Below, piece after piece: positions 18,312 through 26,994 of a stretch of DNA of 64,000 bases. The notes beneath the pieces are model-generated. The model was given only the letters and a program-made list of their open reading frames with translations. It was not told the origin of the DNA and did no database searches. The stretch comes from Planctomycetota bacterium. GTDB lineage: Bacteria; Planctomycetota; Phycisphaerae; Phycisphaerales; Phycisphaeraceae. Made by a program: the position numbers and the translations under genes. Within the stretch, counting starts at the first letter, position 1, and every line of letters starts with the position of its first letter. Where the stretch lies: contig CP066225.1 in NCBI GenBank assembly GCA_016350165.1, positions 3,100,001 through 3,164,000 on the forward strand. The letters run 5' to 3'.

Positions 18312-18968
18312 TCAGACATGCTTTCTGCTTCGGGTTAGCAATGCCAATGAGCCGAGTGTGATAAGTGAGAGTGATGCTGGTTCAGGTATGTCGTTGATCG
18401 TTGCGCACCAGTCGTAGTCCGAGTTATAACGGAGGACAATGCCCATTCTTGTGTCAGATGGTTGTGAGAAATAGGTTGAGTCATCGTAGATAAAAAGATT
18501 GGCTGCGTATTTGGTGATGTTGCCTTCGTTATCATGTTCGAGTTGAAGAATGTCGAAAGCTCCGGAGGTCATTGAGTAGCCACCCTTATCTGATGTGTGG
18601 AACATGAGATTGCGAATGGATGAATCGTAGCTCGAGCCTGAGGTAACTTCGAAGTGGCCGACGTCGTAAGTTTCATCAGGTGTGAGTTGAACGGATGCTT
18701 CGAAAATGAAGTCGTTGTAAAGATGAACGCGGTATGTGATGCGGTTGATTGAGTTAATGGTTGGTTGCCATTCGTATACCATGTATGAGTTGTCGAAGCT
18801 TGGCGAGTAGTTGAAGGTGCCGTCACGATCTTGTCCTTCGGTGAATCTTTGTGTGCCGTATTCGTAGTACATCAGGCCTGTGTATGCATCCGCGATATAT
18901 GATGCGTGCGTGATGCTTGTTAGAAGTGGCGCAGCGATAGCTGCAACAATAGTTTGAAATTTGGTCAT
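18312..18968 (-). CDS. PEP-CTERM sorting domain protein (copy B)
   Basis: A 218-residue exported protein. The start is set at ATG 18968, where AGGAG sits 7 nt upstream. There is an N-terminal signal peptide (about residues 1-22, ending near THASY), a beta-rich domain, and the C-terminal IPEPASLSLITLGSLALLTRSRK: the PEP motif, a hydrophobic helix and a basic tail, the substrate signal for an exosortase. It is a paralog of the gene at 19464-20123; shared blocks include YTGxxYYE, DVGHFE / EIGHYE, and FDILQLEHDNEGNITKYAAN / FDILEIEFDNSGDVTKLAAN. Probably surface-located; ligand or role unknown. Confidence 0.85.
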   Translation of the reverse strand: MTKFQTIVAAIAAPLLTSITHASYIADAYTGLMYYEYGTQRFTEGQDRDGTFNYSPSFDNSYMVYEWQPTINSINRITYRVHLYNDFIFEASVQLTPDETYDVGHFEVTSGSSYDSSIRNLMFHTSDKGGYSMTSGAFDILQLEHDNEGNITKYAANLFIYDDSTYFSQPSDTRMGIVLRYNSDYDWCATINDIPEPASLSLITLGSLALLTRSRKHV

Positions 18969-19463
18969 GTCTTTCTCCTCGATAGACCTGTGTGACAACT
19001 ATCACACGTTATTGAAATGTACTTCATAAATAATTGATACGTAAAAAATATTAACAAAAAATTGCGAATGAAAACAAGTGATGCATTGTGTTGTAGCAGC
19101 CATTCACTTTGTATGACTTGTGTGAATTAAGCTTGTTTATGAAGGCAAATATCAGGTAGATTGTCTTATTGATTCAGGAAAAACGGAGAGCAATTCGGTG
19201 TGGTCTGTAGATGTAAAGTAAGAGTATGAGCGTATCGTTCCTTATGAATGTGTAATTTGACTGTGATATGCTCAGATGCGTATTGAGATGAAAATAATTT
19301 TAAAAATTTGTATTTAATATGAATAAATAGATGTTATTAACATAAATCATATATCTATCCGCCACGCATGTAGGCATGTTACGCTATGAAACAAGGAATA
19401 AATGTTTACATGCATGTTAGAAACGAATTTTAAATAGTTATTATTTTTATAGATAAATGAATA
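18969..19463. other. AT-rich intergenic between the two PEP-CTERM paralogs
   Basis: No gene or strong hairpin was seen. The part next to 18968 should hold the promoter and AGGAG ribosome binding site of the downstream PEP-CTERM gene. The DNA is markedly A/T-rich around 19290-19460. Confidence 0.45.
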
Positions 19464-20123
19464 TCATGATTTGCGTCGAGGACGTTTTAATAACATTGGA
19501 CATGCTAATGTTATAAGTGAAAGGGTGGCTGGTTCGGGGACTGAATCGAGAGGTTCGTTGTAATCGAGTTTAGCGTCGTAGTTGTATGATGAGTTGTAGC
19601 GAATTGTAACAGTCATTTGATTGTCGACGTCAGTTCGTGAGTTGTTGATGTATGCATTTGCTGCGAGTTTTGTTACATCACCTGAATTGTCAAATTCAAT
19701 TTCAAGAATATCAAAGTAACCGTCTGTTCTGGAGTATGTACTGTTGTTGCCAATGACATGAGCGATTGTACCTGTCTTATTCCACATTGAGCCATCAGTG
19801 TATTCGTAGTGGCCTATCTCGAAGCTTTCTGATTGTGGAACCTGAATCCATGTTTGCCAACGCTGGGTGTTTGATTTGTAGGCAAGAAACTCGAGACGAT
19901 TAGCTGGTGTAATCGAAGTAGAGTTCGTTATGCTAAAAGTATAAGAAGGATTGGCTTGTGAAGTGATTTCGCCTTCATGGCTTGATAGTTTTCGTGTGAT
20001 GAATGGATACACGCCGGTTTCATGGTAATGAATGCCGGTGTAAACTATGGCTGTGTGAGCGGTTGTGATTGTGATTAATGAAAATGCAATGATGCACAGA
20101 CGCTGGATCAACTGGCGGTACAT
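19464..20123 (-). CDS. PEP-CTERM sorting domain protein (copy A)
   Basis: A 219-residue exported protein, start set at ATG 20123 because GGAG lies 5 nt upstream. It has a signal peptide (about residues 1-23, ITITTAHTA), a beta-rich domain, and the C-terminal VPEPATLSLITLACPMLLKRPRRK (PEP motif, hydrophobic helix, basic tail). It is similar along its length to the gene at 18312-18968 (see that entry for shared blocks). Together they look like a recent duplication of one surface-protein gene. Function unknown. Confidence 0.85.
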   Translation of the reverse strand: MYRQLIQRLCIIAFSLITITTAHTAIVYTGIHYHETGVYPFITRKLSSHEGEITSQANPSYTFSITNSTSITPANRLEFLAYKSNTQRWQTWIQVPQSESFEIGHYEYTDGSMWNKTGTIAHVIGNNSTYSRTDGYFDILEIEFDNSGDVTKLAANAYINNSRTDVDNQMTVTIRYNSSYNYDAKLDYNEPLDSVPEPATLSLITLACPMLLKRPRRKS

Positions 20124-20418
20124 ATAAACTCCTCTGAATGATGCCTCAATCATGAATAGCTTCAAATATATACGCGATGTATCGAAGAATATTTGCGTCT
20201 TAAAATGTCAAAAAGAAATTATCGGGGTTAAACTTTGACGTTTGGGAGGTTTTGTGGTGGAGAAGTGATTGGTTTAGGTGAATCATATACATCTGACCAA
20301 TATCGATGTTGAGGATGTATTTGGTGAATTGATTGTAATGCTGAGCGATGTGAGTGCGTTAGTGGGAATACTAGAATTGTCTATTCTAGTTAATGTTTGC
20401 TTGTGTAGATCAAAAATT

Positions 20419-20571
20419 TTACTGGGTCTTTAGATTGCAGTATATCTTTTCATTAGCATGGATTGGGGTGATTGATATCCAGAGGCTGGCATAGAAGGTG
20501 TTGTTGGAATCGTTAGCAGTTATGTCGTCTGGCTCTAAAAACTGGTTGGCAATTAGTAATTCGGAAAGCAT
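20419..20571 (-). pseudogene. Truncated fragment of the EHN-family membrane paralogs
   Basis: A 50-codon minus-strand frame directly downstream of the 20573-21178 gene. Its residues FLEPDDI...SLWISITPI line up with IVKEDDI...GVWVPITPK of that gene. The N-terminal helix, the C-terminal EHN motif and the second helix are missing. It is most simply a decayed fifth copy of the tandem family. The rest of 20124-20418 shows nothing recognisable. Confidence 0.45.
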
Positions 20572-20572
20572 G

Positions 20573-21178
20573 CTAATTTTTAAAATATTGGTAGAGTCCC
20601 ATGAGGCCGATGGGGGTGATAATGAGGCCTGCCAGTAGTAATAAAACAACTTTTAAATAGCCGGGTGGTTTTTTGTTGTGTTCAATGATCAGAATATTGT
20701 CGAAGTCAGCGTCTGGGAATATTGAGCTAAATGCATCACTATTAATCTTATCGCCTACGGGAATATTATCGACGACTAAGCCTGTAAATTCTTTTGTTCT
20801 TGAAAACGCATTGATTTGTTCGGGATCATACAGATATCGCGAATAGAGAATGACTTTACATTCGGGTCTTTTTTTTACACTTTTTGATGTACGTTTTGGT
20901 GTGATCGGAACCCAAACACCACGATTCATAGTTGATCGTTCGATATCATCTTCTTTTACGATCATTGCGTTGAGCAGTGGTGTGTAATTGGTTACGGTCA
21001 TGAATAAATTGTCGCCATAACCTTCTGTGATTAGTTGTTGCGCGGTGATGGTTTGCGGTTCATTCTTACTTGAACTGAGTTGTGTGAATGCAGTGTAGCT
21101 ACTGATGAGTAGTAGTATGCCACCCAGAGTTCCGCCGAATCCGATTGCACGATTTGCACGATTTTCAAAAAAGCTCAT
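20573..21178 (-). CDS. EHN-family two-segment membrane protein (copy 4)
   Basis: A 201-residue protein of a family repeated four times here and not recognised by me. Layout: an N-terminal membrane helix (about residues 12-33), then PQTITAQQLITEGYGDNLFMTVTNY (about residues 41-65), a WVPITP motif near residue 93, GLVVDN (about 133-138), then IIEHNKKPPGYLK before a second membrane helix at the C-terminus. The domain between helices is about 130 residues, and its side of the membrane cannot be fixed. It starts 9 bp after copy 3 ends. Confidence 0.65.
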   Translation of the reverse strand: MSFFENRANRAIGFGGTLGGILLLISSYTAFTQLSSSKNEPQTITAQQLITEGYGDNLFMTVTNYTPLLNAMIVKEDDIERSTMNRGVWVPITPKRTSKSVKKRPECKVILYSRYLYDPEQINAFSRTKEFTGLVVDNIPVGDKINSDAFSSIFPDADFDNILIIEHNKKPPGYLKVVLLLLAGLIITPIGLMGLYQYFKN

Positions 21179-21187
21179 ATGATTAAA

Positions 21188-21805
21188 CTATAAATGAAGT
21201 ATTGTTTTAATGAATGTGTATCCAATGCCGATACCAGTCAGGATACAAAGAAGTCCACCTAGAAGATATATCGCGACTTTAAAATATCCTGGCGGCGTAC
21301 GGTTGTGCTCAATGATATAAATATCGTTTATATCACTCTGAGGATAGTAGTATAAAATTGCATCTTGTAATTCTGTATCGAGAGCACGAGCTTGGTTGAT
21401 AACTAAGCCTGTAAAAGTGGGGTTCTTTTTAAATTTTCTGATATGTACATCATGCTCGAAGGCACGTGTCATCATCAGAATATTTAATGTGTCATTATGT
21501 TTAGCACCTTTCGGTGTGATCGGTACCCAGCTTTCACGAAGACTTTGTCCTGCTTGAGGTTCTACTTCTGTGAGAATCATGTCTGTGTTAGCTTTGTAAT
21601 CAGTGAGCGTGATGTAAGCATTATCACTGTAACCGTTGTCGATGAGTTCTTGTGCGGAGATTGTTTGAGGTGTACTGTTACCTGTATTTACCAAGAGAAA
21701 TGATTGGTATGCAAGGTAAAGTAAGAATAAGCCACCGAATATGCCGCCGATCGCGATTAACGGCATCTTAAAAATGAATTTCTTCTCTGATCTTGAATAA
21801 TCCAT
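21188..21805 (-). CDS. EHN-family two-segment membrane protein (copy 3)
   Basis: A 205-residue member of the tandem family: N-terminal helix (about residues 15-35), PQTISAQELIDNGYSDNAY, then ITLTDYK, a central SWVPITPKG motif, GLVINQ, and IIEHNRTPPGYFK before the last helix. The PQTIxAxxLIxxGY block and the EHNxxPxG block are the best-conserved parts and would define the family in a profile search. Close spacing to copies 2 and 4 indicates one transcript. Function unknown. Confidence 0.65.
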   Translation of the reverse strand: MDYSRSEKKFIFKMPLIAIGGIFGGLFLLYLAYQSFLLVNTGNSTPQTISAQELIDNGYSDNAYITLTDYKANTDMILTEVEPQAGQSLRESWVPITPKGAKHNDTLNILMMTRAFEHDVHIRKFKKNPTFTGLVINQARALDTELQDAILYYYPQSDINDIYIIEHNRTPPGYFKVAIYLLGGLLCILTGIGIGYTFIKTILHL

Positions 21806-21892
21806 AGCTCGTTTAGTATAACTCGTAATTGTGTCGTAGAAATTTTACAGAAACTATCAATCGCAAAATTCAAACTGAAGTGGCGTTTATTA

Positions 21893-22555
21893 TTATCGTT
21901 TTTTAAAACTAACAAAAGCCATGCCAAGACCCACCAAAGTTAAGGCACCACCGCCACCGAGATAACCTGCGATCATGCCAATACCTGAAGGTTTGCGATT
22001 GTGTTCAAGAATCAGAACCTTTGAAAGGTCGGTATCTCTCAGATCACGTTTAAGGTGTTTAAGTTCATCGCTGCCAAGGGAATCAACATCATTCACGATC
22101 AATCCAGAAACTGATTCAGCGTATGCCATGTTACGGAACTGGTTGTCGGTATGAATACTCTTTGAAAGCAAAACAATATCAACATTTGTCGGTGCTTTGA
22201 CCGCTTTGATTTTTTCCTCATCATTGCCAGCATCATGTAAAGCAATGTTGTAGGGGTGGTTAATTGGTACAAGGGGAGCCCATATGCGAGTGTAGTGATC
22301 TTTATTGTCTTCTTTGTATTCGAATAGGGAAGATTCGCCGATTACTACAAAATCAGTCAATGTGATATGTGCATTTTCGCCGTATCCATTATTGATTAGA
22401 TCTTCAGCTGTTATTGTTTGTGGTTTTGTATTAGCGACTGACGCTAAACGTACTTCTTTAACGCCAAAGAAACAGAGTACAACCCCAATAATGATTGCAG
22501 CGAGTGTTATTCTAAACATTGCATTTTGCCCTTGTAGAATATATTGAAAATTCAA
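21893..22555 (-). CDS. EHN-family two-segment membrane protein (copy 2)
   Basis: A 220-residue member: N-terminal helix (about residues 14-32), PQTITAEDLINNGYGENAH with ITLTDF after it, an IWAPLVPI motif in place of WVPITP, GLIVND, and LILEHNRKPSGIG followed by a glycine-rich C-terminal helix and a basic tail. It is separated from copy 1 by 52 bp. Function unknown. Confidence 0.65.
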   Translation of the reverse strand: MNFQYILQGQNAMFRITLAAIIIGVVLCFFGVKEVRLASVANTKPQTITAEDLINNGYGENAHITLTDFVVIGESSLFEYKEDNKDHYTRIWAPLVPINHPYNIALHDAGNDEEKIKAVKAPTNVDIVLLSKSIHTDNQFRNMAYAESVSGLIVNDVDSLGSDELKHLKRDLRDTDLSKVLILEHNRKPSGIGMIAGYLGGGGALTLVGLGMAFVSFKKR

Positions 22556-22607
22556 GAAAAGTCATGATAGCTAAATAAGGTGTATTTTGAAAGCTTCCTT
22601 CGTCCTG

Positions 22608-23300
22608 TTATGTATTAAGCGATTGTTCCTGATGATTGCATAATTCATTTTGTTTACACAGCTTCATATACAGGATGTAACTAATGATTAATAGTGAGAT
22701 ACCAATTGAATATAAAACAGCGAAATACCATATTGATTTTGGTTTTCGATTATGTTCAATAATAATGACATGATCTGTATTAATGCTCATACGAACCTGA
22801 CTAAATTTGCTTGCCATATCTTTATGCATTATTTGAATACTGTTAATCACTGTGCCGCGTATTGTTTGTGTATTAGATAATTCAACTAAATCAGAGTATG
22901 AGCGGACTGAGTTAGTTTTGAGTATTAGGTTGGTACTTGTGTGGTACTCAAAATCATTGGGGACGATGGGGATGTAAATTGTATTGAATGGTTGTGTGTC
23001 TTTGTTGGCCATCTCGAAATTTGTATCGACACCACTTGTTTTACTGATTCTTGTTGTTTCTTTGATTGCTAAATGAATCTGTAGTTTATAATCAATTAGT
23101 TTGATGTAAGCATTCTTGATTGCGTGCTTACTGACAATTTCGGCCGGCTGGATGATTTGAGGTGTGGGATCACTTAAAGAAAATAGCTTGTATTCTTTGT
23201 AGCCGTTGATGCAGATATATACACCGATTGCAGCCAGAATGAGGACCGTTCCCTTCTTGCTGAAAATGAAGTTACTTATATCTTCCTTGGTATTGCCCAT
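22608..23300 (-). CDS. EHN-family two-segment membrane protein (copy 1, most diverged)
   Basis: A 230-residue member and first gene of the array. It keeps the N-terminal helix (about residues 17-33), PQIIQPAEIV in place of PQTITAxxLI, a YIPIVP motif, GTVINS, and VIIIEHNRKPKSIWYF before the C-terminal helix, then a 15-residue polar tail. It is the most diverged copy. It lies 129 bp downstream of leuC on the same strand but past leuC's terminator, so a separate promoter is likely. Function unknown. Confidence 0.6.
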   Translation of the reverse strand: MGNTKEDISNFIFSKKGTVLILAAIGVYICINGYKEYKLFSLSDPTPQIIQPAEIVSKHAIKNAYIKLIDYKLQIHLAIKETTRISKTSGVDTNFEMANKDTQPFNTIYIPIVPNDFEYHTSTNLILKTNSVRSYSDLVELSNTQTIRGTVINSIQIMHKDMASKFSQVRMSINTDHVIIIEHNRKPKSIWYFAVLYSIGISLLIISYILYMKLCKQNELCNHQEQSLNT

Positions 23301-23371
23301 CAGCCGATCCTATTTGTTAAGTTTAGGAGATGATTATCATAAACAATGAGATTTGCAGTTCAAGGTAAAAT

Positions 23372-23402
23372 AAAAAAGCCCAGACTTTTTAGTCTGGGCT
23401 TT
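23372..23402 (-). terminator. Intrinsic terminator after leuC
   Basis: A perfect 12-bp stem, AAAGCCCAGACT (23375-23386) with AGTCTGGGCTTT (23391-23402), 4-nt loop. Read on the minus strand it is followed by a T-rich tail. Confidence 0.88.
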
Positions 23403-23429
23403 AAAGTGTTTTATTTAACTAATCGTTGA

Positions 23430-24845
23430 TTAGCAGATGCCAGCAGTACCAGTCTTGATTGGTTTGCTGATGTACTCGCGTGGGTCTGTCACAAAACCAG
23501 TCAATGCAGATGCTGCTGCAGTCAGTGGTGATGCGAGGTACACGCCAGCTTCCTTGTGACCCATGCGGCCTGGGAAGTTGCGGTTCGTTGTTGAGATGCA
23601 GTTCAGCGGCTCATTCAAACGACCGAATGTGTCTTGTGGTCCGCCGAGACATGCAGCACATGAAGCAGCGCCCATGTTACAACCTGCATCAACGAGTGTA
23701 TCGTAGATGTTCTTTTCACCTTCTTTTACAGGTTCACCATCAAGGCCGAGCTTGAGCATGTCAGAGTGAACTTCAGTTGAACCAGGAACAACGAAAGTTG
23801 GAATCTTGACTTGCTTACCAGCAAGAATGTTTGCAGCCATGATCATGTCCGTGATCTTGCCGCCAGTACATGAACCGATGTATGCGCGATCAAGTTTTTG
23901 ATCAGCAAGTTCGCGAGCAGTTTTCGTATTGTCTGGTGAGTGAGGTGCAGCTACCAATGGCTCGAAATCTTCAAGATCCCAAGTGTGAACACAATCGTAT
24001 TCAGCACCTTCGTCTTCAGTGTAAACAGTCCACTCAGGACGGTTCGAGCGTGCACGAACGTATTGCAATGTCTTTTCGTCAACATCACAGATACCGTTTT
24101 TGCCACCTGCTTCGATCGCCATGTTGGTCAGCGTCATACGGTCTTCGAGTGAGAGTGATTCGATACCTGAGCCGGTGAAGTACATGGCTTTGTATGTCGC
24201 ACCGGAGAAACCAACTTTACCGATGACCGCGAGGATCAAATCTTTCGCTGTCAGGTAAGAAGGGATCGTGCCGTTGAAGACGAACTTCATGGTTGGCGGA
24301 ACCTTGAGCCAAGTCTTGCCTGTACCCATGGTAAACGCAGCATCAGTGTTACCGACGCCAGTTGCAAACTGACCAAACGCGCCAGCTGTACAAGTGTGTG
24401 AGTCAGTGCCGAGCAGAATCTCACCTGGACGACAGTGGCCTTCTTCAGGAAGAGCCTTGTGGCAAACACCTTTGTAGTTTGTGTTGTTTGGATCACGATA
24501 TGGCGATGGGAAACCAGAACCTTCTTCGGTGTTCACGAAATCAGGATCGTAGTAGTACTTGATGCCTTGCTCAGCAACGAAGTCGCGGAGAGTCTGGATA
24601 TTACGGTGACACTTATCATCAGCAGTGAAGATGTAGTGGTCAGGAATGATTGGAATACGAGTCTTATCCCAAACCTTCGCGCCAGCACCGAACTGCTCTT
24701 TGAAGATGCCGATCGTGCCGGGGCCGCAGACGTCGTGCGTCATGAGAACGTCAACGTCAACCCAGACGTTGTCACCAGGTTTCACTTCATCCTTGCCAGC
24801 ATGAGCGGCCAAGATTTTTTCCGTCATGGTCATTGGGCGAGCCAT
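23430..24845 (-). CDS. leuC: 3-isopropylmalate dehydratase large subunit (aconitase family)
   Basis: A 471-residue aconitase-family protein, the large subunit that isomerises 2- to 3-isopropylmalate in leucine synthesis using a [4Fe-4S] cluster. Seen: LGTDSHTCTAGAFGQFATGVGNTD (substrate/cofactor region), cluster ligands Cys326 in GSCTGG and Cys396/Cys399 in SCAACLGGP, and the C-terminal NRNFPGRMGHKEAGVYLASP. Length is close to E. coli LeuC (466). The small subunit gene leuD is not adjacent. A homoaconitase or methylcitrate-type paralog cannot be excluded by eye. A GGAAGGA lies about 9 nt before the ATG. Confidence 0.85.
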   Translation of the reverse strand: MARPMTMTEKILAAHAGKDEVKPGDNVWVDVDVLMTHDVCGPGTIGIFKEQFGAGAKVWDKTRIPIIPDHYIFTADDKCHRNIQTLRDFVAEQGIKYYYDPDFVNTEEGSGFPSPYRDPNNTNYKGVCHKALPEEGHCRPGEILLGTDSHTCTAGAFGQFATGVGNTDAAFTMGTGKTWLKVPPTMKFVFNGTIPSYLTAKDLILAVIGKVGFSGATYKAMYFTGSGIESLSLEDRMTLTNMAIEAGGKNGICDVDEKTLQYVRARSNRPEWTVYTEDEGAEYDCVHTWDLEDFEPLVAAPHSPDNTKTARELADQKLDRAYIGSCTGGKITDMIMAANILAGKQVKIPTFVVPGSTEVHSDMLKLGLDGEPVKEGEKNIYDTLVDAGCNMGAASCAACLGGPQDTFGRLNEPLNCISTTNRNFPGRMGHKEAGVYLASPLTAAASALTGFVTDPREYISKPIKTGTAGIC

Positions 24846-25145
24846 GTGATAGATCCTTCCTCTTGGGTGCAGCTTCGGAAGACTTAGCTACACGTAAATA
24901 TCTGTTTAATAATAGCTTACGCTTTGACGAAATGGGGTCTGAGGGGCTGCATATCCGGTTTGGATGCAACGGTAGCGCACGCTTTAGCGATGTATTCTAG
25001 CTCAGAAGCGGGGAGGGGGCTAGGCGAGGGGCCAGCGTGAATTTTATCTATATATAGAGGGGTGTCATTTTATTGGCATTGTGGGGTGAAATATGAATAA
25101 TGTAAGTAATAGCTTACTTTTGATCGTAAAGAAAGGGAACTCGGG
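24846..25145. other. Divergent promoter region leuC / small membrane gene
   Basis: This gap separates leuC (-) from the 25146 gene (+). I looked for a leucine-rich leader peptide plus terminator in front of leuC, by analogy with the ileS region, and did not see one. Confidence 0.4.
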
Positions 25146-25658
25146 ATGATTCAGAGGGCAATGAGTACATCGAAGCAACTTATAAGTAGTGGTGAACATG
25201 CGACGTTAAGCATTGGGTGGTATTTGACCAAATGTGTATGGACGTTGATGATGCTTGCTGTACCGGTGACACCTGTTGCCTTGTTGATGTTTTTTTTGGA
25301 AGGGATGGGTAGCTTTGGAGGAAGTAGCGGGGGCGGCGGTGGATTAGGTGCGGCAGAGACATTATGGCTGTTTGGTATTGTTGTTGCTGTTATTGTGTTT
25401 AGCGTATTGTATAAGCTGCATTACAAAAGGACGCATGAGCGACTGCGATCAATTAATCAAGGTAGAACTGTAGCCTGTTGGTTGTCTCTTGGTGTGACAT
25501 GGATTGTGTGGTGTATCTGTATTGGCATTACGGTGTTGGCAGAAGATATGTGGTTACTTAAGGGTACACTCGGGTTTATGTGTTTAATTGTGTTTCCTTT
25601 TAATATGGGTACCGTTGATCGTGCGATTGAGACACGTGTTGAGAATGGTGATGATTGA
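25146..25658 (+). CDS. Small four-helix membrane protein of unknown function
   Basis: A 170-residue protein with about four hydrophobic helices (roughly residues 30-55, 75-95, 108-130 and 135-152), a glycine/serine-rich loop (GSFGGSSGGGGGLG) after the first, and an acidic C-terminus. No family motif recognised. It is single, with AT-rich flanks. The start ATG has only a weak upstream purine stretch (CTCGGG), and a second ATG seven codons in (at 25161) is possible. Confidence 0.55.
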   Translation: MIQRAMSTSKQLISSGEHATLSIGWYLTKCVWTLMMLAVPVTPVALLMFFLEGMGSFGGSSGGGGGLGAAETLWLFGIVVAVIVFSVLYKLHYKRTHERLRSINQGRTVACWLSLGVTWIVWCICIGITVLAEDMWLLKGTLGFMCLIVFPFNMGTVDRAIETRVENGDD

Positions 25659-25975
25659 AATTTGGTAAGCAATTCTCTTTGGTAAATGGAAATGCCCTGT
25701 AGTGGAGTGTTTTATAGTTAGGCTGAACGTGGAAATCTTACTTCCGTCTATGCGTCAATTAGGCGCATGTTTAATGCATCTGATAAGAAAAAATGATTAG
25801 GTAGGCAATGTCGGTTAAGTCACCCTTATCGGCGGTCGATGTAAAAGTAGGTAATTTAGGGTGAGGGTAATCGTTAGCGCATCTGCGCAGTGTTGTTTTG
25901 AGGGAGAGGGATTGTCTACCGGGATGAATTTGAGCGTCTGATCTCTAACAGACCGAAGAAAGAGTGAGCAGGCAA
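25659..25975. other. Intergenic before the HTH-receiver gene
   Basis: No gene seen. A short inverted repeat GCGCATCTGCGC (25877-25888) lies about 90 bp before the start of the HTH-receiver gene and could be a protein-binding site. TGCGTCAATTAGGCGCA near 25750 is another weak hairpin. Confidence 0.35.
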
Positions 25976-26590
25976 ATGAGTGTCAACGAAACACCGATCG
26001 AACTGAGCAGCAAACAGGTTTTCACAACTGGTGAAGCCGCTGAAGTTTGTAAAGTTTCACAACAAACAATCATCCGTTGCTTCGATAGCGGCCGCCTTAA
26101 TGGTTTCCGCGTTCCTGGCAGTCGTTTTCGTCGTATTCCTCGTGAGGAACTGATCAAGTTCATGCAGGACAACGGCATCCCACTGGAATCGCTCGGTGAA
26201 AAAGGTTCTAACAAAAAGCGTAAGCTTCTCGTTGTCGATGATGATGAGCAAATTGTTGAACTGTTCGTTGATGTTCTTAGTCGCAATGAACACTACGAAG
26301 TAAAAACAGCTAACACCGGCTACGACGCAGGCATCATGACAGAGCAATTCAAACCTGATCTCATGATCCTCGACTACATGCTCCCCGACATCAACGGCAA
26401 CAAGGTCTGCGAAACTGTTCGCAAAAATCCAGACCTCGTTAATATGAAAATCATCATCGTTTCAGGTGTCGTCAATCAAGACGAAGTTCACCAGTTACTC
26501 CAAAGCGGTGCTGATGAATTCATTAAGAAGCCATTTAATATTGAAAATCTCCAGGAACGTATTGAAACGCTCTTGGCTGTAGCAGCCTAA
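25976..26590 (+). CDS. Helix-turn-helix (MerR/excisionase-like) plus response-regulator receiver
   Basis: A 204-residue protein from ATG 25976 (an upstream GTG at 25964 is in frame). The N-terminal part, VFTTGEAAEVCKVSQQTIIRCFDSGRL with RVPGSRFRRIPREEL after it, is an excisionase/MerR-type helix-turn-helix. The C-terminal part is a receiver: LLVVDDDEQIVE (acidic pocket), LMILDYMLPDINGN with the phosphoacceptor Asp, IIIVSG, and FIKKPFN (conserved Lys). The receiver-after-HTH order is inverted from classical OmpR-type regulators. It is followed by a histidine kinase and a pseudo-receiver protein on the same strand, so all three probably form one signalling unit. Confidence 0.88.
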   Translation: MSVNETPIELSSKQVFTTGEAAEVCKVSQQTIIRCFDSGRLNGFRVPGSRFRRIPREELIKFMQDNGIPLESLGEKGSNKKRKLLVVDDDEQIVELFVDVLSRNEHYEVKTANTGYDAGIMTEQFKPDLMILDYMLPDINGNKVCETVRKNPDLVNMKIIIVSGVVNQDEVHQLLQSGADEFIKKPFNIENLQERIETLLAVAA

Positions 26591-26802
26591 TCGAATATTA
26601 GACATGGTGGAGGACAAGGCAGATTTGCATTGTGAGAAAGATATGCGATGCAATTACTAAATATGAGGAGTCGGAGCTGCTCATTTTCTGTCTTGAAAGA
26701 TACCATCGGGGGAGGATGATGTAGGAGCACAGATGGATAACCTTCGCTGCAAAGCGGAGAAGGACGGTGAGGCCGCGTAATGTTTAAGCATCGCGGCTTT
26801 TT
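26591..26802 (+). ncRNA. Candidate structured RNA or 3' UTR ending in a terminator
   Basis: Non-coding, between the HTH-receiver gene and the HDOD-kinase gene. It has an 8-bp hairpin (TTGCATTG 26625-26632 with CGATGCAA 26646-26653, one G-U), a second hairpin with a GCAA tetraloop (CCTTCGCT 26741-26748, AGCG 26753-26756 and AAGG 26760-26763 after a 3-nt bulge), then the terminator at 26772-26802. It does not match the riboswitch, 6S, SRP or RNase P consensus sequences I could recall. It may simply be the regulator's 3' UTR. Confidence 0.3.
26772..26802 (+). terminator. Intrinsic terminator after HTH-receiver gene
   Basis: A stem of GCCGCG (26772-26777) with CGCGGC (26792-26797), extended by ATG/CAT across a small bulge, followed by T26798-26801. 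It lies about 190 bp before the HDOD-kinase start. Confidence 0.7.
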
Positions 26803-26994
26803 CATTTAACCCTTCATTCGTAGTAAAAAACATTAATTAGTACACCGTGAATAATCATTTCATCTGCAGCATCTATACCATGTTGCCGATGAATACTATG
26901 TGGGAGGTGTATGCGCATTTAATGCGTGAAAACATCGTCTATTTGAAAGATAGATAGATGACTATAAGGGATCGAGGAAACGAGGAGTGAGCTG
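26803..26994. promoter_or_regulatory. Probable promoter region of the HDOD-kinase gene
   Basis: AT-rich region between the terminator at 26802 and the ATG at 26995. A purine-rich GAGGAGTGAGCTG lies just before the start and is the likely ribosome binding site. No specific -10/-35 pair is claimed. Confidence 0.35.

Noticed and set aside
24846-25145. A possible Leu-rich leader peptide before leuC
   Set aside because: No Leu-rich small ORF with an adjacent alternative hairpin was found when looked for by analogy with ileS.
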